Below are positions 1 through 9,134 of a stretch of DNA of 64,000 nt, in pieces; the stretch's first letter is position 1, and every line of letters starts with the position of its first letter. The position numbers and the translations under genes are program-made. The notes beneath the pieces were generated by a model. That model did not search any database. It worked only from the letters and a program-made list of their open reading frames with translations, and had not been told where the DNA came from. Source of the stretch: Pyricularia pennisetigena (taxonomy: Eukaryota > Ascomycota > Sordariomycetes > Magnaporthales > Pyriculariaceae); assembly GCF_004337985.1 (NCBI RefSeq), contig NC_043744.1, forward strand, positions 1,366,730 to 1,430,729. The letters run 5' to 3'.

Positions 1-587
1 GACGAACGACCAAATTTGGATTTAATTACGCGATTAAATATAACGCAACGAAATTAGTAAAAAAGGAACATATAATCCGAAACTAGGATTAAAGGAATAC
101 GAACTGTTTAAAGGTTAAAAGGATCTGGTTAAAGGGAAAAAAATTTAATATTACGACCAAATAATTGGGCCGGTACCAGGGAGACCAAACGGGGTTACAC
201 CCCTCCTAACGACATTCGACCAAAGAAATACCGACCGGTAGGAAATAAAAATTGTATAAAAACCAATTACGTGATAGCACGTGACTATTAAAGGGTAATT
301 TCCGTTAATTTATAAAACTTCGATTAGGAATTATAAATTAAATAGATTAGGAGAGATTACGTTCGGAATACAGTTTATATAAAATACGTTTATTATTATG
401 TAAATAGATACGATTTTAGGATTGTTTAGCAGCAATTAAACTCCAGTTAACCTTAATATTTATTTGAAAACGATTACAACTTCACCCCAGTTATTGAAAA
501 TCCCAGTTACCCAGTTAAAACGCTTAATTGCTTTAACCCACTGTACTTTACCCTAAAAACAGGTTACCCGATACCTTGATTGTAACA
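1..587 (+). mobile_element. 3' end of a Ty3/Gypsy element (element D), truncated by the window edge
   Basis: Positions 1-148 match the last part of the internal region of Gypsy elements A and C (compare 15255-15400 and 38040-38187). They end in a purine-rich tract at about 129-143, as expected for a polypurine tract beside a 3' LTR. An LTR follows at 149-587. The element sits inside a Copia gag in opposite orientation. The five bases after the LTR, tattg, would be the right half of the target duplication, but the left half lies outside the window. Its coding domains are not in the window. Confidence 0.8.
149..587 (+). repeat. Gypsy LTR, divergent subfamily (3' LTR of element D)
   Basis: The first 100 bases and the last 110 bases match the LTRs of elements A, B and C, including the tattacgacc start (a RIP form of tgttacgacc) and the ttgtaaca end. 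The centre, about 245-400, differs: it lacks the ataattaatatattatatatt block of the other LTRs. This looks like a second LTR subfamily. Confidence 0.85.
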
Positions 588-1240
588 TATTGCCTGCAGG
601 GCCCGTTAAGTATTGCGTTGGCGTTCGGTCCAAATAGGGAATGTCCCTTCCAAGGCCCGTAAATACTGATTTCGTACGTTTACGAGGTTGATTTGCACGT
701 TAATATTCGCTAATTTAGCTATTAATAAGTTAAACCGGCTGTTAAACTCAGGTATTAATCCTTTAAATTTCGAAAAAGTTAAAACGTGGAATTCCCGATA
801 TAGTGAATTTCGACTAATTTCGGGTGCAACGGAATAGCTATTTTCCAGGGTTTTATAAGCCGTGACGGGGCTGGAATGCCATGCAATGGATTTTAAAAGT
901 TCTTTAGTTAAGCTGTTTTTCATAAACAATAATAGGATTAATTGCTCGTATTCCGGTAGGGTATAACCAATTTCAGGGTTGGAAATAAATTCCGCTGCTT
1001 TTATGACCCTAAATTGAACTATTAACGCCTGTTTCCACAAATCGTAATTGCTGGCTCCTATTAATTTACAATTTTCGGGGAAAGAAAATACCCGTTTTGA
1101 TAGTTTTTTACCTATCCCGTTACCTAAAATTAGGTTACCGGGTGGATTGAAGGGTGCGGTAACGGGTTTATTTTCCGAATTACCGTTAAAATCAGTGGAA
1201 TTACCGCTTATTAAAGTTAATAGGGTAGTTAACTGTTAAA
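588..1240 (-). pseudogene. gag: Copia gag, N-terminal half, cut by Gypsy LTR
   Basis: The minus-strand frame runs from about 1240 to 588, and 1040-606 is still open. It carries features of the UBN2/gag-polypeptide family of Copia elements: a NYDLWKQAL motif near the start, a stretch reading FNSRFNLLIAKLANINVQI, and the hallmark RALEGTFPIW followed by an arginine-rich end. In the family this is the structural capsid protein. The frame is broken at 587 by the 3' LTR of element D, inserted in the opposite orientation. A homologous C-terminal gag piece survives at 7490-7716 in another copy, and a third piece is at 3248-3771. Confidence 0.8.
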
Positions 1241-2583
1241 TTATCATTTAAAATTAATCCATTTGCGTAATTAACGCTTTTAATTACAGGTTTTGGGCCT
1301 GTAATCTAGCGGTTAAAACTCCGTTTGGGCTGGGCTCAGGTCCCTTATTGTTGGAATTGGGCCTGGAAGGCCCGACATAGGGTTATTTTCCATTGTAAAT
1401 TAAGCTTAATCATAATTGCAATTCGCTAATTTATAGCTATACTTACTTAACCTAGCTATTTGAAAATAAATACCCTATTTAATTTAGGATTTGTTATACC
1501 ATTTGCCTTTTAGCGGGTATAGGCCTGTAATTGCCAATTACAGGGTTTATTGCTATTTTTAATGGTTAAAATCCACTAAAATACAGGGTGAAAATCCCTG
1601 AAATCCGCAATTAATGGGTGCCCTGGTATTTGTACCAATCCAGGTGCACGTAACGAATTCAACTCGTTAAATGGGTACAGGGTAAACTGCAGGGTATCGT
1701 GCAAAGTAACGAACCATTAACGTAATTCCGCTAATGGGTTTATAGGCTATTGTAAACCCCATTAAACGCACTAGGATTTAATGGGTTTATGGGTTATTAG
1801 CGAACGAATACAGAGGTTTTTGGCCCTAACTCGCTAGCGTAAACCCTATTAAAAGTTTAAGCCAATTATAATGGCGTGCACGATCTATAAAAACCACACC
1901 AAAAATTTTGGATTTGCAATGCAAACGATCGCTGCAGTACCTGAAAAGGCCTGAATCGAACGCTAATTTTTAACGATCCCCATTGTAAATACAGGGGGTT
2001 AAGTGCTTAATTAGCGCCTAAAACCAACAATTTCGCACAAAAACAGCAATATTTTCGATAATATACGTGCTGTAAAAATGCGATAATAACCAAAATAAAA
2101 CTCAAATTTCAGGCTTTCCAGCGATGCAAAATGCACTTTAATGCACAAACTAAAACCTTTCCGGGCTTATAACCTGTTAACAATATGGGCTGCTAACAGG
2201 GGTTTAAATATTAACATAGGTGCGGCGTAATGCTAATTGCGTTATAAAAACCTGTAATTACAAGTTTTAAATGCATTAAATCATTTATTAAATTTGGAAT
2301 TAATAAATTCGATTTATTGGTGGGGGAAATTTTGCTTTATTTCCTTTACATACTTTCCGACATCGAAATGGTGGTCCGCACCCCGTAAAGGGTTCCGGTG
2401 CCGCACACGATTTTCCGAAAAATTATTTTGTATGCGTTGTTAAAAAAACACCCTTATTTCCATGCCAACCATTTCTGGGTTCGCACTAATTTGCTGATTT
2501 GGTGAAATAAGGCTCAGGTTAATCCGCGATAGGGTTGAAGAATAATGGATGGATTTGTATCGATCTCGTTGGTATAAGCTCAT
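1241..2583 (-). other. Copia leader region without a recognisable gene
   Basis: This 1.3-kb stretch lies between the 5' LTR and the gag of the Copia copy. I see no supportable reading frame on either strand. It contains a second copy of the 15-bp string that follows the LTR (2161-2175 and 2584-2598), a GC-rich imperfect hairpin around 2372-2405, and several ctaatggg/tttaatgggt-like short repeats at 1730-1800. It is probably an untranslated leader, possibly with an older LTR end near 2176. Confidence 0.4.
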
Positions 2584-2597
2584 CCGGGCTTATAACC

Positions 2598-3239
2598 TAT
2601 GAGGAGGTTAAGAAATAAAATAAGCTTAATTTTGAACGCGGGGAAAAGTGGATCACACATAAGGTTGATGGAACGTTAAAATGGCAAATAACCGTTTGCT
2701 AGCGGGTAATAAAAATAATATATTATTGCACAATCGATTCGTTGAATCGTTAAATCGATGAAAGTTATAAAAGTGATGAATCTAAGGTTAAGTTATAAAT
2801 TACGTGTTTGAATCCGTAGGTGCAGATTTTCGATCAGGATCTCCGGAATGCGGGGTCACGTTATATGATTTGGCCTTATTTGTGTGACTGACCTGCCGAC
2901 CTATTGAGCCTAACGGCCTATTGGGTTTATGTATGCACAGAAAATTTGCGACCACAACGGGATTCAAACCCACGCACTTCAACAACGTATATATGATATA
3001 AATTATGGTACGTGCGCTATACCACTAAGCTAGATTATATATGACGTATTTGTTTTGTTGTTGAAATTATGAACAAAGACGTGATACGTACAGCTTTATG
3101 TGTATAAACGCGTATACGTTTTATTTGTTATTTATTTATTTATCCGTTGCGGGGTGACTAATAAAAGTAGCCCGTGCTAGCCGTTATATGATAATGCAGG
3201 GTAGCTAATATAATTAGCCCTGCGCTAGCCATGTTCACA
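2598..3239 (-). repeat. Copia LTR (5' LTR of the minus-strand copy)
   Basis: About 640 bp, nearly identical over its whole length to the solo LTR at 5131-5792. On the minus strand it starts TGTGAAC and ends in CTCATA (TTACA in the other copy). The next bases on the minus strand, 2597-2584, read ggttataagcccgg. That could be a RIP-altered primer-binding site complementary to a tRNA 3' end. The right flank (3240 onward) is a gag fragment, not a matching target duplication, so the outer boundary has been rearranged. Confidence 0.75.
2949..3040 (-). other. tRNA-like sequence (A and B boxes) inside the Copia LTR
   Basis: On the minus strand, 3032-3022 reads TAGCTTAGTGG, matching the Pol III A box and tRNA D-arm. 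Positions 2970-2960 read GGTTTGAATCC, matching the B box/T-loop with one RIP-type change. Spacing is slightly longer than in an intronless tRNA. The presumed acceptor strands do not pair, so it is not a functional tRNA gene. The same element is present in the solo LTR at 5502-5592. It may be a tRNA-derived insertion (SINE-like) that became part of the LTR. Confidence 0.5.
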
Positions 3240-3247
3240 AAAAAGTG

Positions 3248-3771
3248 GTAATTCCACTAATTTTAATGGTAATTCGGAAATTAAACCCGCTACCGCACCC
3301 CTTAATCCACCTGGCAACCTAATTTTAGGTGACGGGATAGGTAAAAAACTATTAAAACGGGCATTTTCCTTCCCCGAAAACTGTAAATTAAGAGGGGCTA
3401 GCGACGACGGTTTGTGGAAAAAGGCCTTGATAGTATAATTTAAGGTTATAAAAGCAACGGAATTTATTTCTAGCCCTGAAATTGGTTCTACCCTACCGGA
3501 ATACGAGCAATTAGTCCTATTATTGCTTATAAAAACAGTTTAACCTAAAAACTTTTGAAATCAATTGCATGGCATTCCAGCCCCGTAACGGTCTATAAAA
3601 CCCTGGAAAATAAGTGTCTAGTTGCACACGAAATTAGTCGAAATTCATTATTTCGGGAATTCCACGCTTTGAATTTTTCGAAATTTAAAGGATTAATACC
3701 TGAATTTAACAACCGTTTTAACTCACTAGTAACTAAATTAACCAATAATAACGTGCAAATTAGCCCCGCAA
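3248..3771 (+). pseudogene. gag: Copia gag fragment between inverted LTR pieces
   Basis: The plus strand, with 3555-3776 open, repeats the gag seen on the minus strand at 1240-700. Shared elements include a proline-rich N-terminus, the AWHSSPVT segment, FKGLIPEFN and the FNSLVTKL stretch. It stops just before the conserved YLRALE motif. It is bracketed by a complete LTR in minus orientation (2598-3239) and the first 214 bp of the same LTR in plus orientation (3772-3985). The fragment therefore sits inside an inverted-repeat structure, probably a product of rearrangement or nested insertion and not an element end. Confidence 0.75.
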
Positions 3772-3985
3772 TGTGAACTTGGCAAGCGCAGGGCTAGCTA
3801 TATTAGCTAACCTGCATTATCTTATAACGGCTAGCACGGGCTGATTTTATTAGTCACACTGCATCGAATAAATAAATCAATAACAAATAAAACATATACG
3901 CGTTTATACAGACAAAGCTTAATGTATCACGTCTTTGTTCATAGTTTCAACAACAAAACAAATACGTCAGATATAATCTAGCTTA
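3772..3985 (+). repeat. Truncated Copia LTR (first 214 bp), inverted relative to 2598-3239
   Basis: It begins TGTGAAC and matches the reverse complement of 3026-3239, ending inside the tRNA-like A box (ctagct). The rest of the LTR is missing, and the next base belongs to a Copia RT frame on the other strand. Confidence 0.8.
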
Positions 3986-4413
3986 TAAAAAACCCCTGAT
4001 AACAAAATTAATATTATATTTTATAGGTTTATTATTTTTATCCTTTTTTAATTCAAATACCGGCTGGGTAAAAGCAAATTTATGGCCTATAGGTATTTTA
4101 GTTATAGGGATAAAACGGAAGGTTTTTGCAGTAATGATTTGGTCGAATTTAAACGTTAAAACAATTCATCATTTAGCAATTTCAGGGTTATTTAAGGCCT
4201 GTTGGTCGCTACTTGGTTCACCGTTTTTAGTGGAATCTTTCTTTATTTTTGTTATTGCTTTGAAAACAAAAATAATGCACGTAATTTATATCCATTAAAT
4301 CTGGGTTTTCGAACTGCGAATTTAACTCGATATTCTGTATTTTAGGTGCTGAAAACATCTGAACCTCCGTTGTTTTAGGTACTGGATTAGGTACCGCTAC
4401 CGTTATAGGTTCT
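3986..4413 (-). pseudogene. pol: Copia RT, N-terminal fragment
   Basis: Minus-strand translation just left of the poly-G run gives a proline/threonine-rich linker. After an apparent frameshift comes ITAKTFRFIPITKIPIG, then FELKKDKNNKPIKYNINFVI. In Copia elements this position holds the RT start (threonine-rich strand, basic residues, then KARLVARG-type motif). The catalytic YxDD part is missing, because the frame is cut at 3985 by an LTR piece. Confidence 0.6.
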
Positions 4414-4435
4414 GGGGGGGGGGGGGGGNGGGGGG
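4414..4435. other. Poly-G run with an ambiguous base
   Basis: A run of G is broken by one N at 4429. This is most likely a sequencing or assembly artefact at a homopolymer. The Copia frames to the left and right belong to the same polyprotein, so little sequence may be missing. Confidence 0.8.
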
Positions 4436-4444
4436 AATAGTAGG

Positions 4445-5130
4445 TTATACAGGCCTAGCGGGCACTGTGTTTTCCTGGTTTAAATGCTCTGTAACGGGTG
4501 GTAACTGCCCTGTAACAGGTGGGAAATACCCTGTATTTCCAGGGTTTTTTAGGGGATAATTATCCGCTGGAACGTTGTTAATTTCGTTTTCAAATTCAGA
4601 ATTAAAATCCCCCTTTAAATTTATATTTTCCCCCTCTAAAATCTGTAGCGCTTCCCCTGGAATTCCCAAGTTTTTAACGGTTATACCTTTTATAATTTTT
4701 ACGGTAAAGGTTTTGTATTCGGCCCGTTTAACGGGTGCGTAAACGAACGTTGTGAAATTTAATAAATGGGTTAAAAGTTCCACCGTTTCGGTGCAAGGAA
4801 CCAATTTATCAAGTTTTTCGCGTTTTTCCAGCGGTATGATAACCTGGTATATAATACCAATAACCCGAAAATACCCTAAATTGGGCTTACGCGGTAATCC
4901 AGGTTGGAATTGGGAATAAAATCCTTCGTAGGGTGTTAAATCCCTATTAATTACCGCTATACGGTTAATGAAATCAAGCACGGTAGGTAATAAATAATAT
5001 TATAAATATAATGGTAAACCCGCCGCTATAATAGAAAACCGAGACCTATCCAAAATAACCCTAACGGACCGTTCCGTTAATCCGTTTTGGCCGTGGTTAT
5101 AGGGATTCGAAATGCTAAAATTAATACCTT
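4445..5130 (-). pseudogene. pol: Copia integrase, C-terminal part and linker
   Basis: Directly left of the solo LTR the minus strand reads NPYNHGQNGLTERSVRVIL, then a run containing IIAAGLPLYL. This is the classic end of the Copia integrase core, with the catalytic glutamate in the GLTERSVR context. The still-open frame 4981-4445 continues with INRDLTPYEGFY, a conserved Copia box, and a proline-rich tail. The enzyme would join element cDNA to the genome. It is broken by the solo LTR. Confidence 0.85.
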
Positions 5131-5792
5131 TGTAAGGAGGTTACGAAATAGAATAAGCTTAATCTTGAACGCGGGGAAAAGTGGATCACGTATAAGGCTG
5201 ATGGAACGTTGAAATGGCAGATAACCGTCTGCTAGCGGGTAATAGAGATAATATATTATTGTTGCACAATCGATTCGTTGAATCGTTAAATCGATAAAGG
5301 TTATGAAGGTGATGATTCTAAGGCTAAGTTATGAATTACGTGTTCGAATCCGTAGGTGCAGATCTTCGATCCGGATGTCCGGAATGCGGGGTCACGTCAC
5401 ATGATTTGGCCTTATTCATATAACTGACCTGCCGACCTATTGAGCCTAACGGCCCATTGAGCCTAACGGCCTATTGGGTTTATGTATGCACAGAAAATTT
5501 GCGACCACAACGGGATTCAAACCCGCGCACTTCAACAACGTATATATGATATAAATTATGGTACGTGCGCTATACCACTAAGCTAGATTATATATGACGT
5601 ATTTGTTTTGTTGTTGAAATTATGAACAAAGACGTGATACGTACAGCTTTATGTGTATAAACGCGTATACGTTTTATTTGTTATTTATTTATTTATCCGT
5701 TGCGGGGTGACTAATAAAAGTAGCCCGTGCTAGCCGTTATATGATAATGCAGGGTACCTAATATAATGAGCCCTGCGCTAGCCATGTTCACA
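5131..5792 (-). repeat. Solo Copia LTR with 5-bp target duplication
   Basis: 662 bp, starting TGTGAAC and ending CCTTACA on the minus strand. It is flanked by acctt on both sides (5126-5130 and 5793-5797). Joining the flanks reconnects the Copia integrase frame, so the insertion is clean. Solo LTRs arise by recombination between the two LTRs of a full element. It is very similar to 2598-3239, with an extra short duplication of the agcctaacggcc string near 5445-5470. Confidence 0.9.
5502..5592 (-). other. tRNA-like sequence in the solo LTR
   Basis: This is the same A-box (5585-5575) and B-box (5523-5513) pair as at 2949-3040. The region is almost base-identical between the two LTRs, so it was present before both copies transposed. 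Confidence 0.5.
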
Positions 5793-6710
5793 ACCTTTGC
5801 TTATAAACCAATTTTAAAGGTTTATATTAACTTCGTACCCCCCATCGAAATGAAAATTCAAATGGTAATACCCGTACGTAGCTTTTAAAACCCTAAAAAA
5901 GCCTTTAATAGCCACTGAAGCCGTAAATCCGGCTTTATTTCGTAATGGGATCGACCAACGAAAACGTGATTTTCGGTCCACTAATAACAAAAATACGGGC
6001 TTTTTATTGTGAAAGTTAAATTTAAAAATCACTGTATCATTTTTCATAAAATCGAAAATATTAAAAGGTGTAAAAAATGCGACCTTATTCATACGCCTAA
6101 TAAAAATGGTTTTAACGCAAACAATACGGGTAATTACCCTAACTTTGTCGAAATTAGGTAAACCTTTTGTAATTTTAGCGGTTTTTTTAGCAATAATAAC
6201 CTTATATGCCCCAAACGCCTGGCCTATAACAGGGCTTTTTGGGCCTGGATTTCGTTATAATTACCTGTAATTCCGTTTCCTTGAAAGGTTAATTAACCGT
6301 CCGTAATTCGTTTAAACTTTAAAAGGAGGTAATTTCCAGGGGCCTGCTTTAAATCCGATAATAAAGGAGGTTTTAACAACGGATTTCTTATATGGGAAAC
6401 CCCCTTTTTTGGAAATAATCCCTTTTATATTAGGTTGCATAAAAGGGTTATTTAGCGGTGTACCGGGCCTACGGGGCCCAATTTCACGTGGATTTTTAGG
6501 GTCTTTATCGCGAAGTTTTTGCGTTACAGGTGAATTTACGGTTATTTCCGTATTTTGTTTGGTATTTAGCTTTTCCGTTACCGTATTTCTTTGCAGTTCC
6601 GAATCGGTGTAAATTGTATAATGCTCGTAATTTTCGGGGTCTATATTATTTAGTTTTACTTCCAGCGGGGCTGCGTAAACTTTTATAACCCCCTTTAACA
6701 CCATATTTCA
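5793..6710 (-). pseudogene. pol: Copia integrase core, N-terminal part, plus upstream linker
   Basis: The open minus frame 6092-5814 reads LLLVDRKSRFRWSIPLR, with the first catalytic Asp of the integrase core. Further on it has YHLNFHFDGGYEVN, the region of the second Asp. Upstream, 6704-6312 is an open linker rich in Asn, Thr and Pro with the YEHYTIYTDSELQRN motif. The frame resumes after the solo LTR at 5130. It is RIP-damaged. Confidence 0.8.
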
Positions 6711-7200
6711 AGCGGTCTTATATTTGCCTATTATATAGGCGTAAATCGAAATAACGTTATTTCGAATAAAAATATCGCACACTTTAACCTTTAAACAAAA
6801 CGAAACTTTAGCGGTACTCAGGCGTCCCCACGTTTTGCGATCCTTATTGTACAGGGTATTTTTTCATAATACGCCTCCTATATTATAATGTATAAAGCTA
6901 TTAACGATATTTATTCCAAATGAGGGGATATATAAAACGTTATTTAACGTAACCTCTTTAAATTCGTCAGTTTTTTGGCCGTAATAGACCTGTATTTTTA
7001 CAGTTCCGGTACCTAAAGGCCTAACAGGGCCACCTTCTGTACCGATTTCGACTGTAAAGCCGGGGGTATAATCGGTGAAAAATTGCTTATTTGTAAAAAT
7101 ATGGTGCGTATCATTTATATTATACAGGATAAGGTAACCTAATTTCCAAAATTTAGGCGTCCTTTTTACGCCGCGTCCAGGTTTCGTTTTAACTTTAAAA
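6711..7200 (-). pseudogene. pol: Copia protease / pre-integrase region
   Basis: Minus-strand translation around 7130-6880 gives NINDTHHIFTNKQFFTDY, then GTGTVKI and NNVLYIPSFGINIVNS. These are the Copia aspartic-protease landmarks (DSGATHHI, GxGTV, NVLYxP). The catalytic Asp codon appears changed to Asn, consistent with RIP. In the family this enzyme matures the polyprotein. Confidence 0.75.
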
Positions 7201-7489
7201 CTAGCTGCTAAAACCTGTAATCTTAACGTATTACCGGTATCGGTTTCCGAATCCGAATCCGAACGTAATTTTATAATTCCGCTAATAGGGGAATTACCCT
7301 CCTATTCGAGGGCGTTATACGCTGCGCATTCGTTAACGTCACTTGGAATCGAGCCCGTAAATAATTCGAACTCCATAAAAATTTTAAACGTTCCAGCGGT
7401 TAATTCGCTGGAGGAGTATTTAATATTGTTTGCAAAAACAGAATCCGACTTAGAGCTTTTACTCTTTTTTCGTAATTTAGAGGTGTTTT

Positions 7490-7716
7490 CCTACCCATTA
7501 TCTTCCTTTTTAACGCCCTTTATAGTGTTTTTTTTTACCCTTTTTTGCTTTCAAATTTATAATCAGCAATTCTAGCCGTTGTAAAGCCTGAAATTGAATT
7601 TTTGGATATAGGGTCTGCCATAAGGTACTGCAAATTTAACTTTTCCGAATTTTGGCCTATAGCCTGCAAAGCCCGTTGGGTATTGCGTTAACGTTCGGTT
7701 CAAATAGGGAACGTCC
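7490..7716 (-). pseudogene. gag: Copia gag C-terminal fragment, cut by unit R1
   Basis: The minus strand reads FPI, then TERxRNTQRALQAIG, then a Ser/Lys-rich tail. It continues the gag hallmark seen at 606-1040 beyond the point where that copy is cut. The frame ends exactly at the first base of unit R1 (7717). Stops replace Trp and Gln codons as expected for RIP. Confidence 0.75.
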
Positions 7717-7909
7717 TAGTCTCAGTGCTCAGACTAGACCCCCCTGCTTCGCAGTGGGGACCGAACGCTCCATGTACCTTTCAGCCATATAGCTTTTCAA
7801 CCAATGACATTGGCCGAAAAAATCGCGCTCGTTACAATCTAAAAACATTTTGTCGCATTTCGCCGTTTATAACGGTACCATTAATAAAATACCCAATACT
7901 GCAATATCG
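7717..7909 (+). repeat. R end repeat, copy 1 (left end of R1)
   Basis: It begins tagtctcagtgctcagac. A GC-rich hairpin follows at 7739-7759 (C-rich arm, loop TTC, G-rich arm with TGC/GCA inner stem). It continues through cgctccat, ggccgaaaaaatcgcgctc and the cgccgtttataacgg motif. Five copies exist: here, 42205-42396 (+), 43853-44014 (-), about 57690-57837 (-) and 58208-58380 (+). The hairpin is conserved in all five despite RIP. Confidence 0.85.
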
Positions 7910-8029
7910 CCAACTACCATTCCCCCCGATACATAAAAAATTACACAGTTTTTATTATCATACCATATATTTACGTATATTAACTTTTATTTAATATATT
8001 ATTAAACCAAATAAAGCCCGAATCCAACA

Positions 8030-8655
8030 ATGCAAAACATATTCCCATTAATATTAATAAACTTTCCCGAAAAAATATTCCTATCCGCGCAATTTGTAAC
8101 CCAATACTTTACGTCCGAATTAACCCTATTATTTCCATCGATATCGCAATTATTTTCGTTTTTATCGCTATCCCAATTACCATCGCCTAATCCTATATTC
8201 GAAAATAATTGGGAATTTAGGCATTTTGTTAATTAATTAAAAACAATTACCGAGGGAATCCCAATCCGAAACAGAAATAAACCCCGAAACCAAATTTATT
8301 CGCGATATTATTAAATTTTAGCGTAACCGTTACCGACGTATTAATTTTACGCAATTTATCCACGCTTGGGTAATAGCGGTAAACTTTTACGAAATTACCC
8401 GACCTGCCCTATCGCGAATATTTTTTTTAAAAAGAACATTACGAAATTTTTGAATCCGAAAACCTTTACGCGTTAATAGGGTCGAATACCGTTTTAATAA
8501 TAAATTTCCTACGCCTATTAAAACCGACTTTTTGCGTAAGGAATTGCAATAATTAATATAATATTTACGCCTTTTTAATCGGTTCGAACCCACAAATTTC
8601 CAATTTTCGGGAATAAAAAATTGTTCCGCCAAAAACGTAAATAATATGGATTAAT
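8030..8655 (+). pseudogene. Gene X, N-terminal part, copy R1
   Basis: The frame starts at an ATG conserved in all three R copies (8030, 58521 and complement 57539). The first ~68 residues are hydrophobic and serine-rich. After a one-base indel relative to R3, a frame with RNRYRRINFTQFIHAWVIA and LFNRFEPTNFQFSGIKN continues to 8655. There Gypsy element A interrupts it, and it resumes at 15848. TAG at 8319-8321 corresponds to TGG at 58809-58811 in R3, a direct RIP-type change. I do not recognise the family. Confidence 0.65.
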
Positions 8656-9098
8656 TGTTACGACCAGACAAGATGGGTCGGTACCAATGAGGCCAGGCGG
8701 GGTCCCACCCCTCCTAACGACACTCGACCAGAGAAAACACCGACCGACAGGAAACAAAATTACATAAGAGATCACGTAACCCCACGTGACCGCCACAAAA
8801 ACGATATAATTGATATATCATATATTAATTATAGCAAAACGGGTAATATGCTGGTTATGGGATATATTACACATATTATACCCAAGACAACGGATTATTT
8901 AAGGACACGTTTATTACCATATAAAGAAAACTTAATTTAAAATTGTTTAGCAGTAATTAATTTATTATTTACCCACGAATCGAATATAATTTTACCCCAA
9001 TTATTAAAAAACCCCAATTATTTAGTCCAAACGCTTAATTGTTTTAACCTACTGTATTTTACCCTAAAAACAGGTTACCCGATACCTTAATTATAACA
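8656..9098 (+). repeat. 5' LTR of Gypsy element A
   Basis: 443 bp, starting tgttacgacc and ending ttataaca. It keeps the ancestral TG start, whereas most other LTR copies here read TA. It contains a TATA-rich block around 8800-8835. Confidence 0.95.
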
Positions 9099-9134
9099 TT
9101 TTAATTGTTTTTGTTCAATATTTTACCTTAAAAT

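Larger units (their letters stand above)
588..3239 (-). mobile_element. Ty1/Copia element, 5' part (LTR, leader, gag N-terminal half)
   Basis: Read on the minus strand: a 642-bp LTR (3239-2598), a possible primer-binding site directly after it (2597-2584), about 1.3 kb without a clear reading frame, then a gag frame (1240-588). Gypsy element D (1-587) then cuts the gag. Protease, integrase and RT of this copy are not in the window. The element is RIP-damaged. Confidence 0.7.
3986..7716 (-). mobile_element. Ty1/Copia element, gag C-terminus to start of RT, truncated at both ends
   Basis: In minus orientation the order is gag C-terminus, protease, linker, integrase, linker, start of reverse transcriptase. 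This is the Copia order, with integrase before RT. The 5' side ends where unit R1 begins (7717), cutting gag in the GTFPIW motif. The 3' side ends at the LTR fragment (3985). A solo LTR (5131-5792) is inserted in the integrase. Confidence 0.85.

Noticed and set aside
2949..3040. Functional tRNA gene
   Set aside because: A and B boxes match but the 7-bp acceptor strands do not pair and the anticodon loop lacks the expected U before the anticodon.
4414..4435. G-quadruplex or biological poly-G tract
   Set aside because: It contains an N and interrupts a Copia frame; an assembly or sequencing artefact is more likely.
6409..6612. Plus-strand 67-residue membrane-like frame
   Set aside because: Reverse-strand shadow of the Copia linker frame 6704-6312.
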